A DNA stretch of 64,000 nt from Chryseobacterium cucumeris (lineage in GTDB: Bacteria; Bacteroidota; Bacteroidia; Flavobacteriales; Weeksellaceae), in NCBI RefSeq assembly GCF_001593385.1, contig NZ_LUVZ01000034.1, positions 310,001-374,000 on the forward strand. Direction: 5' to 3'. The position numbers and the translations under genes were made by a program. The notes below the pieces were generated by a model. The model was given only the letters and a program-made list of their open reading frames with translations, did not search any database and was not told the origin of the DNA. This document shows positions 25,110-33,900 of the stretch, piece after piece (position 1 is the first letter of the stretch; each line of letters begins with the position of its first letter).

Positions 25110-26909
25110 TTAATTTCCAAAATTGACAAAATGAGGAACATCCGTTGCAAAACTGTTCATTGGTAAAAGATTATTTCTGTTACTGTTAAAATCAAAAACA
25201 GAATTATTATCAAAAGGAACACGTGGATAATACATGAAAGAAATCTGAATTCTGTTGAAAACAAGATAGGGATTATTAATTAAAACACCTATTCCGATTT
25301 TTGTATTGGCTTTGGTCTTCAATAGTTTATCATCAGGCATTCCCAGCCAACCCACTGCAGTAGTTAAATAAGGGCTGAAATGGAAATTCTTCCAGGTTTT
25401 ATTGATAAACAATTGAAGCTGATATCTTAACACTATTTTTTTTGTGCCAATATAATCAGAATTATAAACAGGAAATTCATCTGCAGAAGAAAGGTTGATC
25501 CTATCCTTATACGAGTAATTATGCTGTGGATTTCCCAAGGCTAATGTTGGAGAAAAGAAATGTCTTGCTTTGGCAAATTTCCAGTCCATAAGGTTGGTGA
25601 AATAAGTTCCGTCAAAGCGGAAAGATTCCCTGTTCTGACTGTCTTCATTAAAAAACCTTCCAAACTGTGCTTTCACTGTAAAATATCCCAGTTTTGTAAA
25701 ACGCCCATAAGATGCTGAAATTCCCACATACGGATTCACTTCTTTATTTCTTGATAATCCTCCGGCAATGACGTTTACAGAATTGCCATAAGCAACATCC
25801 TCCGGCAAATCATATTGGAAAATATTCTTCTGAACTGAAAAGTTTCTCTGAATAAACCCAACAGACATCAGAAAACTGTTGTAAGAGCTGAAATATTGAT
25901 ACTGATCAATTCCCGGACTGTCTTTGTACTGATAGTTCTGAAATCTTCCTATGATGGCAATATTGCTGGATACCTTCTCACGGGGATCAGATGAAACCGG
26001 AATCTGATAACCTCCCCATAAATCCTGACTGTATACTTTAATCTGAACTTCAGGAAAAGCAGTATCCGTTTCTGTCGGAAGTAAAACCTTTCGCATAAAA
26101 TATTCAAATGTAAAACCTCCCGCCCATTTCGTTAAAGGAGAGAAAAAGTCTCTTCTGAGGCTGAAATTAATTCTCTCATTTCTCGAAAAGTCCCGTTCTC
26201 CAAGAATCTGGGCATTGATATAAGTACCAAAAAGATTATAAGTGGTATAGCTTCCTAAGAGATAATCCTGCTTTTCTTTTGAATCATTTCTGTAAAGGAA
26301 ATCCAGGGTGTGTCCCAGTCCCAGTACATTCTCTTCAGTAACTCCCAAACCAATTTTACTTCCGGAATAACTGATTCTCGGCTTCAGACTCCAGGAATCC
26401 AATACCTTTACCACAACATCTATAGAATCTTTACTGGAAGTGCTGTCGGAAACACTGATATTAACTCTGTTGATAAAAGGCATTGTTCTCAACAAACGCT
26501 CTGATTCATAGAGCTTTTGGGCGTTATATTCTTCTCCTTCCTCAAAAAGCAAAAAATTATTGATTGTTGATCTTCTGGTACTGGAATGAAGGTGATCCTT
26601 TACCCAATCATACCATTTGCCTATTTCCTTACCTTCTTTAGAACTGTATCCAAAAGGGTCAATGGTTTCTATCCTGACATTTCTGATAATTTTTTTGTTA
26701 TAAGTATTTTGTAAAAGCTTTTCAGTATTGGACTTCACGGAAGTGGAATCCGGCTCTCTACGAAATATAAAACGGTGAATGAATTTAGTAACTTTTCTCT
26801 TATCTGAAAATTCTTCTATTTTGTAATACAGCGAATCTTTCTTTTCCTGTGCATTTAAAAAGAAAAAACCACTTAAAAGGAAAATCAGAGTTACAGTCGT
26901 TCTAGCCAT
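25110..26909 (-). CDS. Omp85-like outer-membrane beta-barrel protein
   Basis: 599 residues with a signal peptide (MARTTVTLIFLLSGFFFLNAQ). Residues about 75-165 contain a POTRA-like segment (VRIETIDPFGY, LFEEGEEYNAQKLYESERLLRTMPFINRVNISV). From about 170 to the end, alternating aromatic/polar strands (SLKPRISYSGSKIGLGVTEENVLGLG, VFNRIQISFMYYPRVPF) fit a beta-barrel ending at residue N599. Size and one or two POTRAs resemble the BamA/TamA-type 'surface antigen' family. Substrate insertion or protein translocation is inferred from that family only. It is monocistronic or leads the gene at 24332. Confidence 0.8.
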   Translation of the reverse strand: MARTTVTLIFLLSGFFFLNAQEKKDSLYYKIEEFSDKRKVTKFIHRFIFRREPDSTSVKSNTEKLLQNTYNKKIIRNVRIETIDPFGYSSKEGKEIGKWYDWVKDHLHSSTRRSTINNFLLFEEGEEYNAQKLYESERLLRTMPFINRVNISVSDSTSSKDSIDVVVKVLDSWSLKPRISYSGSKIGLGVTEENVLGLGHTLDFLYRNDSKEKQDYLLGSYTTYNLFGTYINAQILGERDFSRNERINFSLRRDFFSPLTKWAGGFTFEYFMRKVLLPTETDTAFPEVQIKVYSQDLWGGYQIPVSSDPREKVSSNIAIIGRFQNYQYKDSPGIDQYQYFSSYNSFLMSVGFIQRNFSVQKNIFQYDLPEDVAYGNSVNVIAGGLSRNKEVNPYVGISASYGRFTKLGYFTVKAQFGRFFNEDSQNRESFRFDGTYFTNLMDWKFAKARHFFSPTLALGNPQHNYSYKDRINLSSADEFPVYNSDYIGTKKIVLRYQLQLFINKTWKNFHFSPYLTTAVGWLGMPDDKLLKTKANTKIGIGVLINNPYLVFNRIQISFMYYPRVPFDNNSVFDFNSNRNNLLPMNSFATDVPHFVNFGN

Positions 26910-27067
26910 TAGTCATCAAAATTCAATAAAGTTTCTTGTATCAATTAATACGCCAATAAAGCTTCAATACCTACCACATTTCAGAAATTTTTCGATATAA
27001 AGCCCACTTTATTCGATAGTCTCATTTTATAAATAAAAGAGTGTCTGTATTTTATTATAAATTCATG

Positions 27068-27384
27068 TCAGATTAAGCCTAACATCAGTATTACATTCAG
27101 CGTGAAAGAAAACAACAGCAGAATAACCAGTTCTTTCAAAAAAGGGCTTTCTTTCCTGTAAATTTTGCTTACTATTGAAGATAATCCTACAAATAGTAAT
27201 CCTGCCAATGTAAAAAAATACTTCTCACTATTAATGCCGGAATAAAATCATTTTCTATCATTTGATTCCAATTTTCATTTGACCCTATCCAAAGTCTTGA
27301 CATTGCTATTAAGCTTAGAAATCCAATGGTATAAATTACAGTTTTTAAAAGAAAAAAAGTGTTTGTTTTATAGGTGTATTCCAT
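27068..27384 (-). pseudogene. small three-TM membrane protein, broken by a frameshift in a poly-A tract
   Basis: The frame from the ATG at 27382-27384 gives MEYTYKTNTFFLLKTVIYTI and a second hydrophobic stretch, then stops early after IVRSIF. If the run of seven A (27212-27218) is read with one extra base, translation continues FTLAGLLFVGLSSIVSK and ends ELVILLLFSFTLNVILMLGLI at a TGA (27068-27070), giving about 105 residues with several membrane segments. The strong hydrophobic pattern on both sides indicates one original gene. It is a recent inactivation, a phase-variable tract, or a sequencing error in the homopolymer. Function unknown. Confidence 0.75.
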
Positions 27385-27702
27385 TCAGATTATAAAATAA
27401 TAAGCTAAAATTATAAAAATTTTCCTTCTATAGCTTAAAAAAGAAATAAATCACTGCCACCCAATCTTTCTGTAACCGTGATTATAAAGAATATTATTTT
27501 TTCTATTTCTTTTTTTTTAACTCGTTCAAATTCTTTTAAAAAACTCCAGAACCTTAATAAATATAGTAATACTTATTCTTACTTTTAAGAAGATCATTAG
27601 TTTTGTTTTTACGGAAAACCATAATGAGATAACCCCATTACAAGTTAATTTTACAAACACCAACCCGCAAATAGCAGAATAATATTTATAAATGTCAAAT
27701 AA
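27385..27702. other. 318-base intergenic region without visible genes
   Basis: Very AT-rich, with runs of T and A and no long ORF, RNA gene or strong hairpin. It must hold the promoter of the helicase at 27703 and of the frameshifted membrane gene, but no convincing TTTG / TAnnTTTG pair was found. Confidence 0.4.
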
Positions 27703-30096
27703 ATGACAGCAGAAGAAATAAGAGAAATAGCAATAGACAGTTGCCAAAACTATTATGAATATCTACAGAATAACAATAAAGGCATCCAGGAAGTTGATGT
27801 TTTTGATTTAGAATATTTGCCAGGCAGGTATACTGTGATTAAGCTTCGTTTGTCTGCAAAGCTTTTTGATACAGAAGCTGTTTTTTTCAGGAATTTCCGC
27901 AATGGTAAAGATTATGATTCCACAGAAATTAAAATTATTGAATACGACAATGATAAAAATATACTTTTAATTAAACCTTCTGACAAAATATCCCCGGATT
28001 TCATTGGGCTACAAAGAAATGACCTTAAAGTGGTCTCTGATCTGAAGTTCCTGGTTGAAAGAGTGAAAGACTGGTACGAACATAATGGAAGCAATCTCTC
28101 CCTACCTACGAGAACTTCGAAATACTCAGAGGACTTTCAGAATATTGACTTTTTTCCTGAGAAAAATCTTCTGCCTTCCGAAAACCAAAAACAGTCATTA
28201 AAAAATATTTTCACGAATCCCTTTTCTTATGTTTGGGGAGCTCCCGGCACAGGGAAAACCCAATTTGTTCTTGCCTATGCAGTGCTCCATTATATCAGAA
28301 AAGGGGATACAATTGCCATTTTAGCTCCCACCAATAATGCGATTGAGCAAGTTTTAAAAGGGATCATTAAAATGACTGATAAGGCTGGGATCGACAGAAA
28401 AAAAATTATACGCCTGGGAACGCCCTCCAAAAAATTTGCGGAAGAATTTCCCGAAGTCTGTGAAGAAAAAGGGGTTCAAAAAAAGCTGGCTGAAATAGAT
28501 AAACAAATTGATATTCTGGAGCGAATGCTAAATTTTAAAAATCAGCAGCAAGCCATTGACAGATTTATAGACTTAACTCCTGAATTTGATGATTTAATTG
28601 AATTTTCTGCGCGTATAAAACGAGATACAGACTCATTGGCTGAGGTGAATATCATATTCAGAAAAAAGGAGATAGAGGTTAAGTTACTCTCTGAAAACAG
28701 CATTAAAGAAACTCAACAGCTGGAAAAAAATATTGCTAAAATAAATTCTATTTCCCATAAGATTATCAAAGCATTCAGCAGTAAACCAACGCGTGCAGAA
28801 AAGGAAGTTTATGAGAGTAGAAAGAGAATTTATGATTTCAATAAAGATCTGGAATATTTGAAATATGAACTCTCTGAAATCAGTGAGAAAAGAACGGTTC
28901 AAGAGAGAGATTTAGCTGAGATTCAGAAAAAAGTATCTATAAAAATCACTAATCTGATTAACCAGACCAAATTTCTTCCGGAAGTTCAGTCTGTTCTTTC
29001 TAAACTGTCTGTCACAAATATAAAAGAAACTAAAAAAAAGGCAGATACCATACTGCTTCAAAAAAGAGATAAGTTAGAAGTTGACACGCATCTATTTTCA
29101 GAATACAAAAATCACAGCCCGGGCGTAATAGAATCTGAATTGGAAAGATATGTTCATTTAAGAGCTAAACTAGCTATTTCCTCTACTGAAGAACGTTTGA
29201 AGTCCGTCAATATCATTGGATGCACTTTAGATGGCTATATTGGACGTTATGCAGAATCAAAGTTAAATGTTGAGCATATTTTTCTGGATGAAGCAGGATA
29301 TGCCAATATTATTAAAGCTTTGACATTGTTTAATCATTCAACGCCCATTTCATTTCTGGGGGATCACAAGCAATTACCTCCGGTTTGTGAAATTAACGAC
29401 AGCAGTATTGAAAGGGATGGCAAGTTTTATAATATGTTTTTATGGGCTCAGTCAGCCATTTTCCTGGACACTCTTTTTTCGAAATCAAAGGATTTCTCCA
29501 GAAATCAGTACCTGGACAATTCGGAATTCAAATCTGAACATATTTCCAAGACTTCTTTAAATGCTACCTATAGGTTCGGAAATAATCTGGCTCAGATTCT
29601 GTCTAAATATGTTTATGAAAACAACTTTAGCTCCAATAATCCGGAAGGTGAAACCCAGATACAGTATATTAATGCTAAAAAAAATGAAGGACCAAAATCA
29701 AGAGTATCAATGAATGAAGTTTCAGAAATAAGCAAGCTTGTTCATAACCTTAAAAAAAATGGAACGGAGGATTTTGTCATTTTAACCCCGTATAAAAAAC
29801 AAATAAGATTACTCAACAATTCTTTGCCACAAGAAAGAAATGATTTGAAAATCCTCACTGTTCACGGTTCTCAGGGCAGAGAATGGGATACTGTAATTTT
29901 AAGTATTGTTGACACCTATGATAAATGGTTTGTTGACACTACTATTCCTGTTTCCAAAGGCCTTAATCTGGTTAATACTGCTGTGAGTAGAGCTAAACGA
30001 AATTTAATTGTAGTGTGTGACAAAAATTATTGGGCAGTGCAAAGTGGGCAGCTTGTCACTGAACTTATCAATTGCGGAAAAGAGATAAAAAATTAA
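27703..30096 (+). CDS. SF1 (Upf1/Sen1-like) AAA helicase with coiled-coil insert
   Basis: A 797-residue cytosolic ATPase. The N-terminal 165 residues are unassigned. The Walker A loop GAPGTGKTQ lies at about 178-186, followed by APTNNAIEQ (motif Ia). A long charged helical insert (about 260-470) looks like a coiled coil. The Walker B is IFLDEAG (about 525-531), then FLGDHKQLPPV (motif III region), ATYRFG, ILTPYKKQ, TVHGSQGREWD (motif V) and NTAVSRAKRN (motif VI, about 757-766). This order is that of SF1B Upf1-like helicases. It stands alone between terminators, with no nuclease or restriction partner in view. RNA or DNA unwinding is possible; a defence role is speculative. Confidence 0.88.
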   Translation: MTAEEIREIAIDSCQNYYEYLQNNNKGIQEVDVFDLEYLPGRYTVIKLRLSAKLFDTEAVFFRNFRNGKDYDSTEIKIIEYDNDKNILLIKPSDKISPDFIGLQRNDLKVVSDLKFLVERVKDWYEHNGSNLSLPTRTSKYSEDFQNIDFFPEKNLLPSENQKQSLKNIFTNPFSYVWGAPGTGKTQFVLAYAVLHYIRKGDTIAILAPTNNAIEQVLKGIIKMTDKAGIDRKKIIRLGTPSKKFAEEFPEVCEEKGVQKKLAEIDKQIDILERMLNFKNQQQAIDRFIDLTPEFDDLIEFSARIKRDTDSLAEVNIIFRKKEIEVKLLSENSIKETQQLEKNIAKINSISHKIIKAFSSKPTRAEKEVYESRKRIYDFNKDLEYLKYELSEISEKRTVQERDLAEIQKKVSIKITNLINQTKFLPEVQSVLSKLSVTNIKETKKKADTILLQKRDKLEVDTHLFSEYKNHSPGVIESELERYVHLRAKLAISSTEERLKSVNIIGCTLDGYIGRYAESKLNVEHIFLDEAGYANIIKALTLFNHSTPISFLGDHKQLPPVCEINDSSIERDGKFYNMFLWAQSAIFLDTLFSKSKDFSRNQYLDNSEFKSEHISKTSLNATYRFGNNLAQILSKYVYENNFSSNNPEGETQIQYINAKKNEGPKSRVSMNEVSEISKLVHNLKKNGTEDFVILTPYKKQIRLLNNSLPQERNDLKILTVHGSQGREWDTVILSIVDTYDKWFVDTTIPVSKGLNLVNTAVSRAKRNLIVVCDKNYWAVQSGQLVTELINCGKEIKN

Positions 30097-30175
30097 TATG
30101 ATCTCACTCATAACCGAAGGAATAGAATTATTTTATTTTTAAGTCTTGTTTATAATTATATTTTGCTTAAAACTG

Positions 30176-30208
30176 AATAAGCTTTCTGCCATCGGAAAGC
30201 TTATTTTA
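30176..30208 (+). terminator. terminator of the helicase gene
   Basis: AATAAGCTTTC (30176-30186) and GAAAGCTTATT (30195-30205) are exact complements, followed by TTAATTTT. It lies about 80 bases after the stop. Confidence 0.7.
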
Positions 30209-30393
30209 ATTTTAAATCATAAATTCTGCAAAACGCACACCACCCCTCTATCAAACTATTTTACAGTATTTTATGATTTTATTTTGATTTTCTCTGCATC
30301 AATTATTAGTGGAAGCTAACTTAAATCATAAAAGAATAGCATCCGGTCTAAGCTTTTTTAATTATTTTTACTCATTATAAATAAAAATAACGC

Positions 30394-30879
30394 ATGAGAA
30401 AAATTGTACTTACGGGAATAGCAGTTATAGGAGGGTTTCTAACAGGACATGCACAATGTAAACCTGTAACCACTCTTAGAGAAAGTTTTGATACCTGGAA
30501 AGACATCAATAAATGCTGGATGGCTCAATCCGGAAAAGCTATGCTTTATGCAAGTGATAAAAGAATTATATTCTATTCAATGAACAATCCTGGAGAAAAC
30601 ATGTATCTGGTAACACCGGAAATCAAAGCTGGAATCTATACACTGTCTCTTGATCTTTCTGATAATGGAGGAGAAACTACCTTAGAACTTTTTTCAGTAG
30701 ACAACCCTTCTGATGTAAAAACCTATGTTTCAATTACTAAACCTTCCAAAATAACAGGTGACAAAAAAACATTTACTGTTTCTTTGAAAAAAGATTCACA
30801 TTTAGGTTTGAAAGTTATGCTAAATGGAGTACATCAGGCGGTTTATATGGATAACTTTTATCTACAGGCAAAGAAATAG
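30394..30879 (+). CDS. small secreted jelly-roll (cleaved-adhesin-like) protein
   Basis: 161 residues. The signal peptide is about 1-21 (MRKIVLTGIAVIGGFLTGHAQ). The mature part begins CKPVTTLRESFDTW and contains CWMAQSGKAM, YLVTPEIKAGIYTLSLDLSDNG and a final AVYMDNFYLQAKK. This is the pattern of a single cleaved-adhesin/MAM-like beta-sandwich as found in larger T9SS proteins, for example the start of the 1502-residue protein at 4050. No sorting domain follows, so the product may stay periplasmic or leave by another route. Two cysteines (near residues 22 and 41) could form a disulfide. It is monocistronic. Confidence 0.75.
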   Translation: MRKIVLTGIAVIGGFLTGHAQCKPVTTLRESFDTWKDINKCWMAQSGKAMLYASDKRIIFYSMNNPGENMYLVTPEIKAGIYTLSLDLSDNGGETTLELFSVDNPSDVKTYVSITKPSKITGDKKTFTVSLKKDSHLGLKVMLNGVHQAVYMDNFYLQAKK

Positions 30880-31200
30880 AGACTTTAGCTTTATTTTTTA
30901 CTCATAAAAAAACGTTTACCTCTTGTTTCAGAAATGCTTTAATCTCTAAAGAATAAATCGGATTTAAACTTCCCATAATTATTACCGTAGATAAAAATAG
31001 TTCGCAAAGATAAAAGACCACAGATATAATAAAAACCAATATTTGTAGATAAAAAACTACATTCCACAGAAAGCATTCTATATCAGACTTTTGGGAATTA
31101 AGAGGAAAAAGAGTATATCCGATGGATATACTCTTAAAAACTTAGAAAAAAAACGAAGTAATACTCCCCTTACTACTTTTTTATAATGGAAAAATGCAGA
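30880..31200. other. 321-base intergenic region, one terminator
   Basis: No ORF of interest. It contains the leftward terminator hairpin at 31109-31135; the remainder is AT-rich filler between convergent genes. Confidence 0.5.
31100..31135 (-). terminator. terminator of the leftward surface/HTH operon
   Basis: AAGAGTATATCC (31109-31120) and GGATATACTCTT (31124-31135) pair perfectly around a 3-base loop. Read leftwards, they are followed by TTTTTCC. It lies 65 bases beyond the stop of the 110-aa HTH gene and closes the operon running from 33477. Confidence 0.8.
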
Positions 31201-31533
31201 TTATACTAAAAATATCCTCTTCCATTTTGTAACCGTATTTCTGCTTAATTTAAAATGTTTGGCTAGCTGGCTATTATTTAATTTATGTGTTTTCTGATAA
31301 TCAAGAATTTCAAAAATAGTCTGTCTATCATAGGATTTGAATTTCTGACTTTCAGAAAATCCATCAAAAAAGATAATATTATTAATCTTCAAAACATCGG
31401 ATAAAGACAGGGTATCTTTTGATAGATATTTCTTTACATATTCTCTTTTATCCGGACATTTAGATTCTATGAAATCATGGTAAATTCTTTTATAATTAGG
31501 TCCCGTATTTATTGCTTGTACTTGCTTATCCAT
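31201..31533 (-). CDS. small HTH protein B of paired cassette, copy 1
   Basis: 110 residues, ending in a helix-turn-helix of transposase/HTH_28 type: NNSQLAKHFKLSRNTVTKWKR. The middle holds LSLSDVLKINNIIFFDGFSESQKF. Its paralog at 48186-48512 shares the same ending (NNIQLASHFKLSRNTVTKWRK) and the same partner gene. It overlaps the end of protein A (31509-31928) by 25 bases, so the two are translationally linked. There is no DDE transposase, terminal repeat or other sign of a live IS element nearby, so a DNA-binding regulator is more likely than a transposase. Function unknown. Confidence 0.75.
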   Translation of the reverse strand: MDKQVQAINTGPNYKRIYHDFIESKCPDKREYVKKYLSKDTLSLSDVLKINNIIFFDGFSESQKFKSYDRQTIFEILDYQKTHKLNNSQLAKHFKLSRNTVTKWKRIFLV

Positions 31534-31928
31534 TTATTCAATGTTGATTTGGGAATTCCGTAATGATTAATGATTTCAACTTGAGTCTTCTGTTTATTTT
31601 CGAGGAGCTCCAGCATATAGTCTATAATTTCTTTTGTATATAAACTCTTCCGGAATTGGGGTAATTTTGATTTTACCACATTTTTATTCTGACTGGCAAC
31701 GGGAGCGTATAATATTAAATGATTGGAGTAGAGACGGAAAAAATCATATTCCAATAACTTTGACCATTTTAGAAGTACATCCACATCTAAGGATTTCATA
31801 GAATACATTTCCAGGATCTCTTTTTCTGTCGATTGCAAGAATCTGCAGATTCTGCCCATATCAATATCCTGTTCATTTACACGCTCATATACCAAAGCAC
31901 CAATATGAATATCTTTTAAATTTTCCAT
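31509..31928 (-). CDS. small HTH protein A of paired cassette, copy 1
   Basis: 139 residues. The N-terminal 70 residues have an XRE-like helical pattern (DIDMGRICRFLQSTEKEILEMY, then LLKWSKLLEYDFFRLYSNHLILYAP). The C-terminus has a second HTH: TQVEIINHYGIPKSTLNKWISKY. The paralog at 48523-48963 aligns throughout, including FFRLYSQHLILYAP and the LPQFRK.(I/L)YTKEIIDF core. It overlaps protein B and follows a small membrane protein after a 34-base gap. Both HTH proteins are likely partners. No target is shown by the sequence. Confidence 0.75.
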   Translation of the reverse strand: MENLKDIHIGALVYERVNEQDIDMGRICRFLQSTEKEILEMYSMKSLDVDVLLKWSKLLEYDFFRLYSNHLILYAPVASQNKNVVKSKLPQFRKSLYTKEIIDYMLELLENKQKTQVEIINHYGIPKSTLNKWISKYKQ

Positions 31929-31962
31929 CTTAAACTAATTTGTCTTTATTCAAAAAGCAACA

Positions 31963-32433
31963 TTATTGATCAGAAGAAAGTTTCTGGTCTTTCTTTACCA
32001 AATTGTTGGTTATATCTCCCAAAAGCTGGCAGGTTTCATTTTCATTACAAAAAGTAATATCAATATTTCGTCTTAATACCTTTCCTGAAGAATTTGAAAA
32101 AAGAATAATTAAATATTTTCGAAAGCCTCTTTTTTTTACTTCTATCCGTACAATTTTTTTTTGAGGCATTTCAAAGACCGGCAATTTTTTCCCACCTGAA
32201 AACCATTGATAGTTTTTAATGGAAACCACCTGTCCGGAATTCTCATATTCGAATACAAAACGTTTTTTCAATGCTCCGTATGCGAGCACAGCTAAGGCTG
32301 TCACGAAAAATATTCCTGAAAATAAAGGGTAACCAAAATACATAAGAATAATAATGTTCAAAAAAAGCAGCACCAATACAACTAACTGAAAAATCATGTA
32401 TCGGCTTACTTTTTTCTTATTATTTATTTTCAT
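31963..32433 (-). CDS. small two-TM membrane protein
   Basis: 156 residues. Two membrane helices near the N-terminus (about 12-32 and 35-55) are followed by a cytoplasmic beta-rich domain with SGQVVSIKNYQWFSGGKKLP and RIEVKKRGFRKYLIILFSNSSGK. The overall form is like small membrane-anchored PH-like proteins, but I cannot name a family. It lies between the surface-protein gene (112-base gap) and the HTH pair (34 bases) on the same strand. The second cassette at 48-50 kb lacks an equivalent at this position. Confidence 0.7.
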   Translation of the reverse strand: MKINNKKKVSRYMIFQLVVLVLLFLNIIILMYFGYPLFSGIFFVTALAVLAYGALKKRFVFEYENSGQVVSIKNYQWFSGGKKLPVFEMPQKKIVRIEVKKRGFRKYLIILFSNSSGKVLRRNIDITFCNENETCQLLGDITNNLVKKDQKLSSDQ

Positions 32434-32544
32434 TCCTCTCCAATATTAAAAGTGTTTATTCTTATTCATTTTATCCGCATACATCCTTGAATTCAAATGG
32501 CGGAATATCGCTATCCCGCTCATTCAAAAATGTAATTAATAATC

Positions 32545-33477
32545 TTAATTTTTATAAAAACTATATCCTACGGATTGTACTCCCCAGTTTTGTAAAAGAC
32601 CAGGATTCGTAAGGGTTTCTCTTGATGAAAAGTTTTCTATTCCATATAACAATTCTACTTTATATTCGCTATCAGGATCAACATTCACTGTCGTACCATC
32701 TCCGATACTATAAAAAGCAGATAAAAAATATCTGAAATTCTGGTTGGTACTCCCTGGTGTTGTGTATAGATTTCCTGTATTATCTCTGGTTGTCGATTCT
32801 TGAAGATATGGTGAAATCTGAGTGGTCTGCATTGTTACTGTAACTACGTCAACAACAGACCACGTAGTTCCCGTTTTTTTATAGAGTCTGGCATAGGCTC
32901 TGCTATGAAAAAAAAGGGGCAATCTAATTCTCCCAGTTCCTCCAATTATATTTATTTGAGACCAGTCAAATCCATAGGCCATTTCAAACCAGGTACTCCA
33001 TGTTGCTGTACCTCTCCTTATGGAGCCTGCAGGAAACTTAAATATAACCTGTGAATTAGGTATCACCCAGCAGTTAGCTGGCTGTATAGTAGTCCCTGAG
33101 CCACCATCCTGTGCATTCGTTTGCAGTGGGTTTAATATAGATGTTAAGGGTACATTTACACTCGTATTTTGTCTAACATTACTATCAACATTGTACAAAA
33201 TAAAATCGTTTGGGTCAACAGTCTTAAACATTCCTATATTTCCATTACCATCAGCAACCATAGGAGTTCCGGCTGGAATAATTGGTAAATCTCTCACACG
33301 TAACTGACCATTTACATCTAGCGTTTTTGTTGGTGATGTTGTGTTGATCCCTACATTTCCAGTTTGTGCAAAAATGCTGGATGATAAGCCTAACAGAAGC
33401 GCTGTTAAAGATGTAATTTTTGTGTTTTTAATAGCACTTGGGTTTAATTTTTTCACATTCATTTGTTTATTATTCAT
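32545..33477 (-). CDS. exported surface protein with GINTTSPTKTLDVNG-type N-terminus
   Basis: 310 residues; M1 and M6 are alternative starts. A signal peptide (TSLTALLLGLSSSIFAQ) is followed by TGNVGINTTSPTKTLDVNGQ, a short beta motif seen at the N-terminus of many Bacteroidota surface and tail-fibre-like proteins. The remaining 250 residues are beta-rich, with GGTGRIRLPLFFHSRAYARLY and a C-terminal GVQSVGYSFYKN. No T9SS domain is visible, so the anchoring route is unclear. It leads the leftward operon with the two-TM protein and the HTH pair. It is divergent from kinase 1 across a region with the shared dyad at 33793-33810. Confidence 0.75.
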   Translation of the reverse strand: MNNKQMNVKKLNPSAIKNTKITSLTALLLGLSSSIFAQTGNVGINTTSPTKTLDVNGQLRVRDLPIIPAGTPMVADGNGNIGMFKTVDPNDFILYNVDSNVRQNTSVNVPLTSILNPLQTNAQDGGSGTTIQPANCWVIPNSQVIFKFPAGSIRRGTATWSTWFEMAYGFDWSQINIIGGTGRIRLPLFFHSRAYARLYKKTGTTWSVVDVVTVTMQTTQISPYLQESTTRDNTGNLYTTPGSTNQNFRYFLSAFYSIGDGTTVNVDPDSEYKVELLYGIENFSSRETLTNPGLLQNWGVQSVGYSFYKN

Positions 33478-33900
33478 CTTTTGTTTTTTAGAAACAGATA
33501 TTTAATTCATAATTTATTTATGTAAAATATTTTTCAATGAAAATCTGTATAATTTTCACTTAAAAAACTTGTGTAAAATAGATTTATTTATCTCTATAAA
33601 TACAGAGGAGAAGCTACTCCCCTGTATAAAATGACCTTGAAGTCAAGTTTAAAATGCTTGGGAACATATTTAACTTTAATGGTTAAAATCAAGTAATAAA
33701 TTTATAGTGCAAAGATCTGATAACCTTGATAAACACTAAAATAATTACTGTAAAGATAGATTATCAATATTGTCATTTTTAATTGGCTTTGTTGTAGTTT
33801 ATAAACGACATTTTAAAATTTTAACAATCATTAATTTTTACTACATTTATGTTACTAATAATTCAATGCGGAATGAAAAATTATCTTTAATAACCTACCC
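33478..33900. other. 423-base divergent intergenic region with shared dyad
   Basis: No ORF. It separates the surface operon (leftward) from kinase 1 (rightward) and carries copy 1 of the TGTAGTTT dyad at 33793-33810. The rest is AT-rich. Both promoters must lie here, but no confident TAnnTTTG pair was found. Confidence 0.5.
33793..33810. promoter_or_regulatory. shared 18-base dyad, copy 1 (upstream of kinase 1)
   Basis: TGTAGTTTATAAACGACA is a palindrome broken at one base pair (8-2-8). It lies 90 bases before the kinase ATG, closely matching the 83-base distance of copy 4 from kinase 2. Related sites are at 39229, 41618 and 42766. Confidence 0.65.

Noticed and set aside
31201..31928. HTH pair read as an IS3-type transposase orfA/orfB
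   Set aside because: The second frame has no DDE catalytic domain, there are no terminal inverted repeats or target duplications, and the same pair recurs in the same context at 48186-48963.
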